Part shown: positions 7,013 to 13,636 of the stretch, in pieces
How the letters are laid out: each line of letters opens with the position of its first letter
How positions within the stretch are numbered: the stretch's first letter is position 1
DNA from: Bacteroidales bacterium UBA5342
GTDB lineage: Bacteria > Bacteroidota > Bacteroidia > Bacteroidales > UBA5342
Assembly (NCBI GenBank): GCA_002408065.1
Contig: DHQI01000060.1
Span: 1-17,661, forward strand
Length of the DNA: 17,661 nucleotides
Direction of reading: 5' to 3'
Notes under the pieces: generated by a model
Databases searched by the model: none
What the model was told of the DNA's origin: nothing
What the model saw: only the letters and a program-made list of their open reading frames with translations
Translations under genes and position numbers: made by a program

Positions 7013-7414
7013 ATGAAAGCTATAGACATACTCAATCAACATAACTTGAAGCGTACCAGTTGCCGTGAAGGTCTTCTGGATGTGCTTATAGAAGCACAGA
7101 GACCCATTTCGGAAAATCAGATTCGGGCCTTACTGCCGGGTAATTATGACCGAACGACTTTTTACCGTTCTTTCAAAACACTGGAGGAGAACAATATTAT
7201 TCATAAGATTGTGGTTGATAGTCAGTTTGTGACTTATGCTTTAGCTAATGAAATAACACACCGGCACAATCATGCCCATTTTTATTGTCATGAGTGCCAT
7301 AAGGTACAATGCCTAGATGAAGTACCTGTAATGTCTACGCCTTTACCCGAAGGTTACGAAGCTTTAGAGAAAGAAGTCATTATAAAAGGAATCTGTCCTG
7401 AATGCCACGCCTGA
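7013..7414 (+). CDS. Fur-family metalloregulator (Zur-like)
   Basis: A 133-residue DNA-binding repressor of normal Fur-family length. The winged helix covers about residues 1-75, with the recognition region DRTTFYRSFKTLEENNII at 46-63. The metal-sensing half has HRHNHAH at 83-89 and two structural-zinc pairs, C92-H-E-C95 and C128-P-E-C131. The family senses iron, zinc, manganese or peroxide. Linkage to a ZnuD-like receptor and the histidine-rich cluster favour zinc sensing, which is inference. It probably represses its own operon through the palindrome at 6978-6992. Its stop codon TGA (7412-7414) shares a base with the next start (TGATG), implying coupled translation and one transcript. Confidence 0.9.
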   Translation: MKAIDILNQHNLKRTSCREGLLDVLIEAQRPISENQIRALLPGNYDRTTFYRSFKTLEENNIIHKIVVDSQFVTYALANEITHRHNHAHFYCHECHKVQCLDEVPVMSTPLPEGYEALEKEVIIKGICPECHA

Positions 7415-9816
7415 TGAAGAGTTTTTTAACCGTACTATTTTTCCTAATATTTTCGATCGTGGTGGCTCAAAATACCTATACCTTGAGTGGTAAGGTGTTG
7501 GATGACCACGGGCACGAGTTAATAGGCGCTACGGTGCGTATTATGAATACTTCCCACGGTGCTGTAACCAACACTAAAGGAGAGTATATAATACCTCATA
7601 TTGTTGCCGGCAAATACGATTTGGCCATTTCCTTTATTGGTTATGAAACCGAAACGGAAGGAATCGTGATTAATGCGGATACCCAACACAATTTTGAGTT
7701 GGAACATACCCTTCTGAATCTTCACGAAGTGGAAGTAACCAGTGCACATATCTTGCATGGTCCTAAAGAGAATCCTCTCAATGTAGAGACGATAGGTGAG
7801 GACTTTCTTAAACAGAATTTAGGTGGAAGCCTGATGAAATCCTTGGAACGATTGCCGGGGGTAAGTACTATCGGTATTGGCTCGGGCCAATCCAAACCGG
7901 TCATTCGTGGTTTGAGCTTCAACCGAGTGGTCGTGATGGAAAATAATATTAAGCACGAGGCGCAGCAATGGGGGGCTGACCATGGTCTGGAAGTGGATCA
8001 ATATGCTGTTGACAGGGTCGAAGTGATCAAAGGACCGGCATCGCTGAAGTATGGTTCGGACGCTATAGGTGGTGTGATAGATATGAGTGCGCGTAAGATG
8101 CCGGCAGAGCATACTTTTGGAGGTAGTGTGGACCTGACGGCTAAGAGTAATAATCGTTATGGTGCTACTTCTTTGTCGCTTTACGGACGAAAAAGCAGCT
8201 GGTATGCTGATGCCCGCTTGACGATAGCCGATTATGGCGATTATAGAGTGCCGGCAGAGGAGGTTAGCATTTATTCTTTCGCTGTACCATTGTATCATAA
8301 TCAGATTCGTAATACGGCAGGTGAGGAGGTCAATGGGAATTTCTCTTTAGGGTTAATATTACCACGTTTTCAGAATGTGCTAAGATTGAGTGCCGTGAAC
8401 AGTACGAATGGTTTATTTGCTAATGCTCACGGTAAGTTGCCACGTAATGTCGATTATGAAGTGCAGGATGCTTCTTCCCGAGATATTCTTTATCCCTATC
8501 AAAAAGTGAGTCACCTAAAAGTGATTAATAGCCTTAAATGGGAATTGGGTGGTGTGATGTTGAGTGCTGACCTGGCCTACCAGCACAATGATCGTCAGGA
8601 GTGGAGTGAGTATATCAACCATGGCGATATGCCTTTGGTGTTTCCTGATAGTATGGCGATGCCGGAAGAGTTGGAAAGAGCATTTGATAAAGATGTTTAC
8701 AGTGCTAATGTAACTCTTAATTATGATTTGAACAGCACTACCCGGCTGGATGCTGGGCTTAATGGTGAATGGCAAGTGAACCGTATTGGTGGCCATAGCT
8801 TTATAATTCCGGATTATCAGCAACAACATTATGGTACTTATCTTGTTGCGAAGCATTTTTTTAATAAAAAAAGTTTATTACAAGGGGGCTTACGCTACGA
8901 TTATGGTCATATACATACCCAAGAGTATTATGATTGGTATAAATCTGAGATCATTGAAGATGGCCTTGTAAGCAGAGCATATCTGCAACGTGCTTATGAT
9001 TTGCAGCGTCATTTTTCCAGCCTTAGCTGGTCAGTTGGGTATAACTATAATGCCAAGCACCAGACTTATAAAGTAAATGTGGGCCGTAGTTTTAGAATGC
9101 CCATAGCCAAGGAGCTAGCGGCTGATGGGGTGAACCCTCATAATCTTAGTTTTGAAATAGGTAATGGTAATCTGAATCCCGAAGTGTCTTATCAGCTGGA
9201 TGGAGGTGCTGAGTTTCATACCAATTACTTAGCTATAGGAATGACCCCGTTTTTTAACTATTTCAGTAATTATATCTACCTCAATCCGACGTCTGATTTT
9301 AATAGTGATTATGGCTTGGGAAATCAGGAATACGAATATACCGAAGCGAAAGTGCTGCGCTTTGGTGGCGAGATACATGCCCATTATCAGATATTAAAAA
9401 AATGGCAGTTAGGCCTTATAGGCGAATACGTCTATTCCGAGCAGATGAGTGGTCCTAAAAAAGGCTATACCTTACCTTTTGCACCACCTGCATCTGCTAT
9501 TATTAATTTGAAATACAACAATTCAAGTTATTGGGGAATGAAGGATGTATATGCTTCACTCGATTGGCGTCTGACGGCAGCACAGCATTTGATAGTGCCG
9601 CCAGAGGAAGTTACTGAAGCTTACAATGTATTGAACCTTAGCATGGGGGGACAGCTTAGTGTTATGGGACAGACGTTAAATGTTGCTTTGCAAATGCAAA
9701 ATATATTGAATAACAAATATTATAACCATACGAGCTTTTATCGCATGGTCAATGTACCGGAGCCCGGGCGTAATATTATTATTAATGTCAATATCCCGTT
9801 AGAATATTCAAAATAA
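7414..9816 (+). CDS. TonB-dependent receptor, probable zinc/metal uptake (ZnuD-like)
   Basis: An outer-membrane receptor of 800 residues. An in-frame ATG at 7402 exists, but the ATG at 7414 begins the signal peptide (MKSFLTVLFFLIFSIVVAQ) and overlaps the regulator's stop. Then come a carboxypeptidase-regulatory-like domain (about residues 20-100), a plug (about 115-225, with SLERLPGVSTIGIG, KPVIRGLSFNRV and VEVIKGPASLKYGSDAIGG) and a beta-barrel. The plug motif EAQQWGADHGLEVDQ and the loop GLFANAHGKLP resemble those of ZnuD-type and other metal-related receptors rather than SusC proteins. Placement in an operon with a Fur-type regulator supports uptake of free metal or a metal complex across the outer membrane. 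Haem or siderophore import remains possible. Confidence 0.88.
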   Translation: MKSFLTVLFFLIFSIVVAQNTYTLSGKVLDDHGHELIGATVRIMNTSHGAVTNTKGEYIIPHIVAGKYDLAISFIGYETETEGIVINADTQHNFELEHTLLNLHEVEVTSAHILHGPKENPLNVETIGEDFLKQNLGGSLMKSLERLPGVSTIGIGSGQSKPVIRGLSFNRVVVMENNIKHEAQQWGADHGLEVDQYAVDRVEVIKGPASLKYGSDAIGGVIDMSARKMPAEHTFGGSVDLTAKSNNRYGATSLSLYGRKSSWYADARLTIADYGDYRVPAEEVSIYSFAVPLYHNQIRNTAGEEVNGNFSLGLILPRFQNVLRLSAVNSTNGLFANAHGKLPRNVDYEVQDASSRDILYPYQKVSHLKVINSLKWELGGVMLSADLAYQHNDRQEWSEYINHGDMPLVFPDSMAMPEELERAFDKDVYSANVTLNYDLNSTTRLDAGLNGEWQVNRIGGHSFIIPDYQQQHYGTYLVAKHFFNKKSLLQGGLRYDYGHIHTQEYYDWYKSEIIEDGLVSRAYLQRAYDLQRHFSSLSWSVGYNYNAKHQTYKVNVGRSFRMPIAKELAADGVNPHNLSFEIGNGNLNPEVSYQLDGGAEFHTNYLAIGMTPFFNYFSNYIYLNPTSDFNSDYGLGNQEYEYTEAKVLRFGGEIHAHYQILKKWQLGLIGEYVYSEQMSGPKKGYTLPFAPPASAIINLKYNNSSYWGMKDVYASLDWRLTAAQHLIVPPEEVTEAYNVLNLSMGGQLSVMGQTLNVALQMQNILNNKYYNHTSFYRMVNVPEPGRNIIINVNIPLEYSK

Positions 9817-9955
9817 TGCAAATAAACCATATAGCGTAAGTGTAAAATACTAAAAACAAACTATTAAAAGGATTTGTGTGAGCGGTTTATAAGGCTTTGT
9901 TAACTTATGCTCCATCAAGAGTAATTATTAATTTCAAATATTTAAATCAACAATT

Positions 9956-10768
9956 ATGAAATATAAAATTTTATTCAGATTGCTAGTCTTAGCTAATGTA
10001 TTTGTCTTCTCAGCTTGTGAAGATGAAGTCGCTAAACCTCAAGTTACGCTTAATGAATTGGGCTTGGAGAATAGTAAAATAGCTTATATCGGACACGATT
10101 TGCACATCGATGCAGATATAGTGGCTGAAGCTAAAATCGAACGTATTACTGTAGAGTTACATTCTGAGGATGAAGCCGAAGACTGGGAGTTAGAAGTGGA
10201 CTTTACCGATGCGCAGGGTTTGAAAAACACTCATTTTCACGAGCACGTAGATATATCTTCTGAATTCAGCGTTGGCGACTATCATTTTCATTTAATAGTA
10301 GTGGATCAGGAAGGAAATGAGACCGAGGTAGAGGATGAACTGGAACTGCAGGAGGCCGTAGACGAAACAGCTCCCGGGGTAAATGTGACAAGCGCACCTG
10401 CAAGTGGAGAAGCATTTGCTATAGGTTCTTCCATTGTTATTGAGGGTGAGGTAAGTGATGAAGTAGCTCTTGGTGGTCTGTATATTGGGCTCGTGCGTGA
10501 TAATCAATCTATAGCTGATGCTGATGTGAATGCTACCAACACCATTACGATGTTGCATACACATGATTTTGACAGTTCTGTGGCGCATCATTTTTCGGCA
10601 TCTATAGAGGTAGGAGCTGAGGACGATAATAATGCACCTGAAAGCAAAGCAATAACAGGAGATATTGCTTGGGAATCCGGTAATTACTATGTTTTGGTGA
10701 AATGCAAAGATGCCAGTGGCAACTGGGGCTTTTCGGCACGGTATCCACTTGTTATCACTATGAACTAA
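9956..10768 (+). CDS. DUF4625-type lipoprotein with two modules, histidine-rich
   Basis: A 270-residue lipoprotein. The signal peptide ends in a lipobox with C21 (VFVFSAC), followed by acidic EDE, which resembles the surface-export signal of Bacteroidota lipoproteins. Two Ig-like modules follow, about 28-132 and 138-270. Each opens with a P-x-V strand and closes with a shared pattern, GDYHFHLIVVDQEGN at 107-121 and GNYYVLVKCKDASGN at 242-256. Histidines cluster at H93, H95, H97, H110, H112, H201, H203, H211 and H212, many within HxH pairs next to acidic residues. DUF4625 is a Bacteroidota family with no assigned role. Position after a metal-type receptor suggests metal or metal-complex capture at the cell surface. 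It lies 139 nt after the receptor with no terminator between. Confidence 0.82.
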   Translation: MKYKILFRLLVLANVFVFSACEDEVAKPQVTLNELGLENSKIAYIGHDLHIDADIVAEAKIERITVELHSEDEAEDWELEVDFTDAQGLKNTHFHEHVDISSEFSVGDYHFHLIVVDQEGNETEVEDELELQEAVDETAPGVNVTSAPASGEAFAIGSSIVIEGEVSDEVALGGLYIGLVRDNQSIADADVNATNTITMLHTHDFDSSVAHHFSASIEVGAEDDNNAPESKAITGDIAWESGNYYVLVKCKDASGNWGFSARYPLVITMN

Positions 10769-10853
10769 AAAACAGATAGTATGAATGATACTTGTGCCGG
10801 ATAGGCAGTATTTTATGATTTACCTTATTACTTTTATTTTATCGTCCAATACT

Positions 10854-11339
10854 ATGAAACAGATAACAATTCTATTACTTTCTTTGGCTCTTTTTGCCTG
10901 CGAAAATGATACTGATACTGAAATGCCAAGCATTGATATGACGGTGGCAGAAGCTTTTCCTGTCAATTGTGACACCCTTTATTTTGGTGAAACTTTCATC
11001 TTACGTACCCGCTTTACCGATAATGTGGGATTAAGCACCTATAATATCAATGTGCACCATAATTTTGACCAACACTCATTGCCAACAGGAGTAGAGGTGC
11101 AAGTCTGTGAATTTGATGAGAAAAAAGAAAGTAAAGGGCTTAATCCGATGAATTATACGGCGTCATTTAGTATTCCTGATAGCACAAGGGTATATGTGAC
11201 TGAAACAGCAATTACATTACCCCAGGCTGATAATGAGGGCGATTATGAGGGAGGCGATTATCACCTCATGATACGAGTTGTGGATGTCAACGGGTGGTCG
11301 ATGGAGACTGGTCTGAGTATTAAATTGCTGCACCCTTAA
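10854..11339 (+). CDS. DUF4625-type lipoprotein, single module
   Basis: A 161-residue lipoprotein with lipobox cysteine C16 (LALFAC) followed by END, again acidic. The frame is open from 10785, but only the ATG at 10854 starts directly on the signal peptide (MKQITILLLSLALFAC), so it is chosen. One Ig-like module shares its ending with the previous gene: GDYHLMIRVVDVNGWSME compared with GDYHFHLIVVDQEGN. A histidine cluster, H68-H69-N-F-D-Q-H73, sits where the first protein has LHTHDFD. Cysteines C39 and C85 could form a disulfide. It is 85 nt after the larger paralogue and ends 3 nt before a strong terminator, so it closes the operon. Function is inferred only from context. Confidence 0.8.
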   Translation: MKQITILLLSLALFACENDTDTEMPSIDMTVAEAFPVNCDTLYFGETFILRTRFTDNVGLSTYNINVHHNFDQHSLPTGVEVQVCEFDEKKESKGLNPMNYTASFSIPDSTRVYVTETAITLPQADNEGDYEGGDYHLMIRVVDVNGWSMETGLSIKLLHP

Positions 11340-11342
11340 AAC

Positions 11343-11382
11343 AAAAAAGTCTGACATGAAATATATTATGTCAGACTTTTTT
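11343..11382. terminator. Bidirectional terminator between convergent genes
   Basis: AAAAAAGTCTGACAT (11343-11357) and ATGTCAGACTTTTTT (11368-11382) form a perfect 15-bp stem with a 10-nt loop and A/T runs on both outer sides. It ends the metal operon on plus and the pyrophosphatase gene on minus. Confidence 0.95.
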
Positions 11383-11397
11383 CTTGTCATTATTCTT

Positions 11398-12075
11398 TTA
11401 GTAAGACGAAAGCGCATCGCCCAGTTCTTCGTAACGCTTAATGTAATCTTTCATTGAGCGTTTGATCACTTCGTGAGCTTCTTCTTTATTGTACATATGA
11501 GGAATCTCTACTGTGCCTTTCTGTTGGTCTGGCATATCCTTGTAAGTCAAGAAATAGTGCTTGATACGGGCAATGGCTTTGTCCGGCACTTCGGAGATGT
11601 CTTTGTAATTACCATAGATGACGTCATCTTTTAGAACGGCGACAATTTTATCATCCGCTTTGTTGCCGTCTATCATACGGAAACCACCGATAGGGATAGC
11701 TTCGCAAAGGATGTCGCCATGGCTGATCTCACTCTCTGTCAGTACACAAATATCCAAAGGATCGCCATCACCACTAATGCCTTTTTTGCCTGTTTTTTCG
11801 TTACAAAATTCGCCGACTAATTCACCACAATAAGTCTGTGGTACAAAGCCATACAAAGCCGGAGCAAAATTGGCAAATTTTTGAGGACGATCCAGTTTCA
11901 GATAACCGGTCTTTTTGTCTGCTTCGTACTTCACAGTATCCGAAGGCACCATTTCGATGTAGCAGGTGACTTCCGTTGGTGCATCATCACCAATATCAAC
12001 CCCGTGCCAGGGGTGTGATTTGTAACGTAATCCCATCAAGCGACCAATCTGGTCCATAATTGCACGTTGTGCCAT
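11398..12075 (-). CDS. ppa: Inorganic pyrophosphatase, family I
   Basis: A 225-residue cytoplasmic enzyme that hydrolyses pyrophosphate to two phosphates and drives biosynthetic reactions forward. The active-site signature is D103-G-D105-P-L-D108 in SGDGDPLDICVLTE. Other family I elements are KYEADKKTGYLKLDR (49-63) and the conserved turn YGFVPQTYCGE (75-85). It is somewhat longer than the roughly 175-residue E. coli enzyme, with extra residues at both ends, as in other Bacteroidota copies that I recall. The ATG at 12073-12075 has a promoter about 50 nt upstream. It is convergent with the metal operon across the terminator at 11343. Confidence 0.95.
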   Translation of the reverse strand: MAQRAIMDQIGRLMGLRYKSHPWHGVDIGDDAPTEVTCYIEMVPSDTVKYEADKKTGYLKLDRPQKFANFAPALYGFVPQTYCGELVGEFCNEKTGKKGISGDGDPLDICVLTESEISHGDILCEAIPIGGFRMIDGNKADDKIVAVLKDDVIYGNYKDISEVPDKAIARIKHYFLTYKDMPDQQKGTVEIPHMYNKEEAHEVIKRSMKDYIKRYEELGDALSSY

Positions 12076-12124
12076 AATTCTTATATTTTTTTGTGTTGAT
12101 TGTTATTCTATGCTTAAATTTTTA

Positions 12125-12155
12125 CAAAAATACGACTTTTAACAGGCTTACCAAG
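12125..12155 (-). promoter_or_regulatory. Promoter of the pyrophosphatase gene
   Basis: Read on minus, CTTG (12155-12152), a 19-bp spacer and TATTTTTG (12132-12125) fit the Bacteroidota promoter form. The predicted leader is about 45 nt. Confidence 0.7.
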
Positions 12156-12169
12156 GATTTGTGTAATTT

Positions 12170-12281
12170 GGAGGAGTTCAAAGTTCGGAGTTGTCCGATG
12201 GCTGAGTGATTTGTTAAAAGGAATATCCATTTAAGCTTTGGAAGCATGCAAATCGTAGCGAAGCCGGAGGAGTTTAAAGTT
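12170..12281. repeat. Direct repeat GGAGGAGTTYAAAGTT enclosing an unknown block
   Basis: GGAGGAGTTCAAAGTT (12170-12185) recurs as GGAGGAGTTTAAAGTT (12266-12281), 15 of 16 identical. The 80 bp between them match no gene I recognise; ORFs across it are short and interrupted. It may be a dispersed repeat unit or a gene remnant. Confidence 0.5.
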
Positions 12282-12296
12282 AAGACGAAAAATCTG

Positions 12297-12376
12297 CATT
12301 CACTCATTCACTCATTCACTCATTCAATCATTGTATTAATCACTCATTCTCTCATTGGATCATAGCTTCATTCAAT
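12297..12376. repeat. 8-nt tandem repeat (CATTCACT) entering the 3' end of hemW
   Basis: Ten 8-nt units in register: CATTCACT three times, CATTCAAT, CATTGTAT, TAATCACT, CATTCTCT, CATTGGAT, CATAGCTT and CATTCAAT. The last two cover the hemW stop codon (12368-12370) and its final codons. It is the same unit as at 17601-17661, and on the other strand at 1-57. Confidence 0.8.
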
Positions 12377-13498
12377 CCACATTAGTTCAGACATTATCTG
12401 GTCAGATATGAATAATGAGTCCTTGTTTATCGTCAGAATATTGTCTTCAATAAGTAGCTGATGATTGGATAAGAAGGAGAGCGCGCATTGCATGCAGTAT
12501 TGTAATAAATCTTTGCCAAAGCGTTTTTCGAGCTTTGTGAGGTCACAGCCCCACATGGTGCGCAGGCCTGTCATTACAAATTCGTTATAGGCTGTGTATT
12601 GGTCTATGTTTTCCAATTCGAACAGCGCTTGTCCTTCCTCAATTCCTTTGATGTAAGCGGTGTTATCGGAAATATTCCATCGGCGAGACTTTCCATTAAA
12701 CGAATGCGCTCCGGCGCCAATGCCCAGGTAGGGTGCCCCGCTCCAGTAGTTGCTATTATGTATGGAATGCAAGCCTTTTAGCGCAAAATTAGAGGTTTCA
12801 TAATGCAAAAAACCGTTCTTTTCAGCTTCCTGAATCAGCATTTTGTACATTTCCAAGCTCGTTTCGTCGTCCGTCTCTTTAAAAATGCCCTGTTGTAATT
12901 TCTGATAAAAGACTGTACCTTCTTCGTAAATCAGATTGTATGACGAGATGTGCTGAATATTCAAAGAAAAAGCAATGTCAAGGTTCTTTTTCCATTTCTC
13001 CAGAGTCTGATTAGGCAAGGCAAAAATGAGGTCAATGCTGATGTTGTCAAAGCCTTGTGCTTGCGCCAACTTAACAGCATTAAAGGCTTGCTGTGCATTG
13101 TGCCGGCGGTTTATTACCCTCAAATCGTCATCGTCAAAAGACTGGATGCCAATACTTAGTCGGTTAAAACCAAGTGTCTGTAAATCTTGCAAAAAAACTA
13201 CAGAGATATCATCCGGATTGGCTTCCAAGGTGATTTCGGCATCGGGTGCTATGATGAAATTTTTCTTTATCGTTTTAAAGATCAACTCTAACTGTTGAGA
13301 GCTAAGCAAGGATGGCGTGCCTCCGCCAAAGTAAACTGTTCCCAATTGCTTATTCTCAAAATAATCTTTTCGTTCATCAATTTCCTGACATAAAGCCGCC
13401 ACATACGCCTCCTGATCATCCATGCAAGTGGAAGAATGAAAGTCGCAATAGGCACAGCGCGTCTTGCAATAGGGGATATGGAGGTAGAGGGAGTTCAA
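12368..13498 (-). CDS. hemW: HemW-type radical SAM protein (haem chaperone)
   Basis: A 376-residue cytoplasmic protein. The radical SAM cluster motif is C11-K-T-R-C15-A-Y-C18 in YLHIPYCKTRCAYCDF, followed by VYFGGGTPSLL (about 54-64), then ITLEANPDDI and the family motif LSIGIQSFDD. The C-terminal HemW domain (SHSFNGKSRRWN, TGLRTMWGCD) is complete. HemW was long annotated as oxygen-independent coproporphyrinogen oxidase but acts in haem trafficking or insertion; length and motifs fit HemW rather than HemN. The start is a TTG at 13496-13498: the frame is open to a stop at 13547-13549 with no ATG or GTG in between, and HIPYC sits at the normal distance from this TTG. Its last codons lie inside an 8-nt repeat. 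Confidence 0.9.
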   Translation of the reverse strand: MNSLYLHIPYCKTRCAYCDFHSSTCMDDQEAYVAALCQEIDERKDYFENKQLGTVYFGGGTPSLLSSQQLELIFKTIKKNFIIAPDAEITLEANPDDISVVFLQDLQTLGFNRLSIGIQSFDDDDLRVINRRHNAQQAFNAVKLAQAQGFDNISIDLIFALPNQTLEKWKKNLDIAFSLNIQHISSYNLIYEEGTVFYQKLQQGIFKETDDETSLEMYKMLIQEAEKNGFLHYETSNFALKGLHSIHNSNYWSGAPYLGIGAGAHSFNGKSRRWNISDNTAYIKGIEEGQALFELENIDQYTAYNEFVMTGLRTMWGCDLTKLEKRFGKDLLQYCMQCALSFLSNHQLLIEDNILTINKDSLFISDQIMSELMWIE

Positions 13499-13527
13499 GA
13501 TTAGCTTATTTAATTTTACCTGAGTAG

Positions 13528-13547
13528 AGACGCAAAATGTTGCGTCT
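13528..13547. repeat. AGACGCAA..TTGCGTCT hairpin
   Basis: AGACGCAA (13528-13535) and TTGCGTCT (13540-13547) form an 8-bp perfect stem with an AATG loop, 30 nt upstream of the hemW start. It resembles the dispersed GTAGAGACGC hairpin family I recall from Bacteroidota. It may reduce transcription from mutS2 into hemW. Confidence 0.65.
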
Positions 13548-13570
13548 TAGATTGACAAGTTAGATATAAT

Positions 13571-13598
13571 GTAAAGACGCGATTAATAGCGTCTTTAC
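13571..13598. terminator. GTAAAGACGC hairpin downstream of mutS2
   Basis: GTAAAGACGC (13571-13580) and GCGTCTTTAC (13589-13598) form a perfect 10-bp stem with an 8-nt loop, 39 nt after the mutS2 stop. No strong U-run follows on minus, so it may be a repeat-derived hairpin with only weak terminator activity. It shares the AGACGC/GCGTCT arms with the hairpin at 13528. Confidence 0.6.
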
Positions 13599-13636
13599 GT
13601 TAAGCAAAGTTATGACGAGTTTAGTTTTTCATTGTA

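Noticed and set aside
10785..10853. Earlier start for the second DUF4625 lipoprotein
   Set aside because: The lipoprotein signal peptide begins at the ATG at 10854; the extension would bury it.
12122..12307. Minus-strand ORF of 61 codons upstream of the pyrophosphatase gene
   Set aside because: It overlaps the promoter and repeats, and its translation has no family features.
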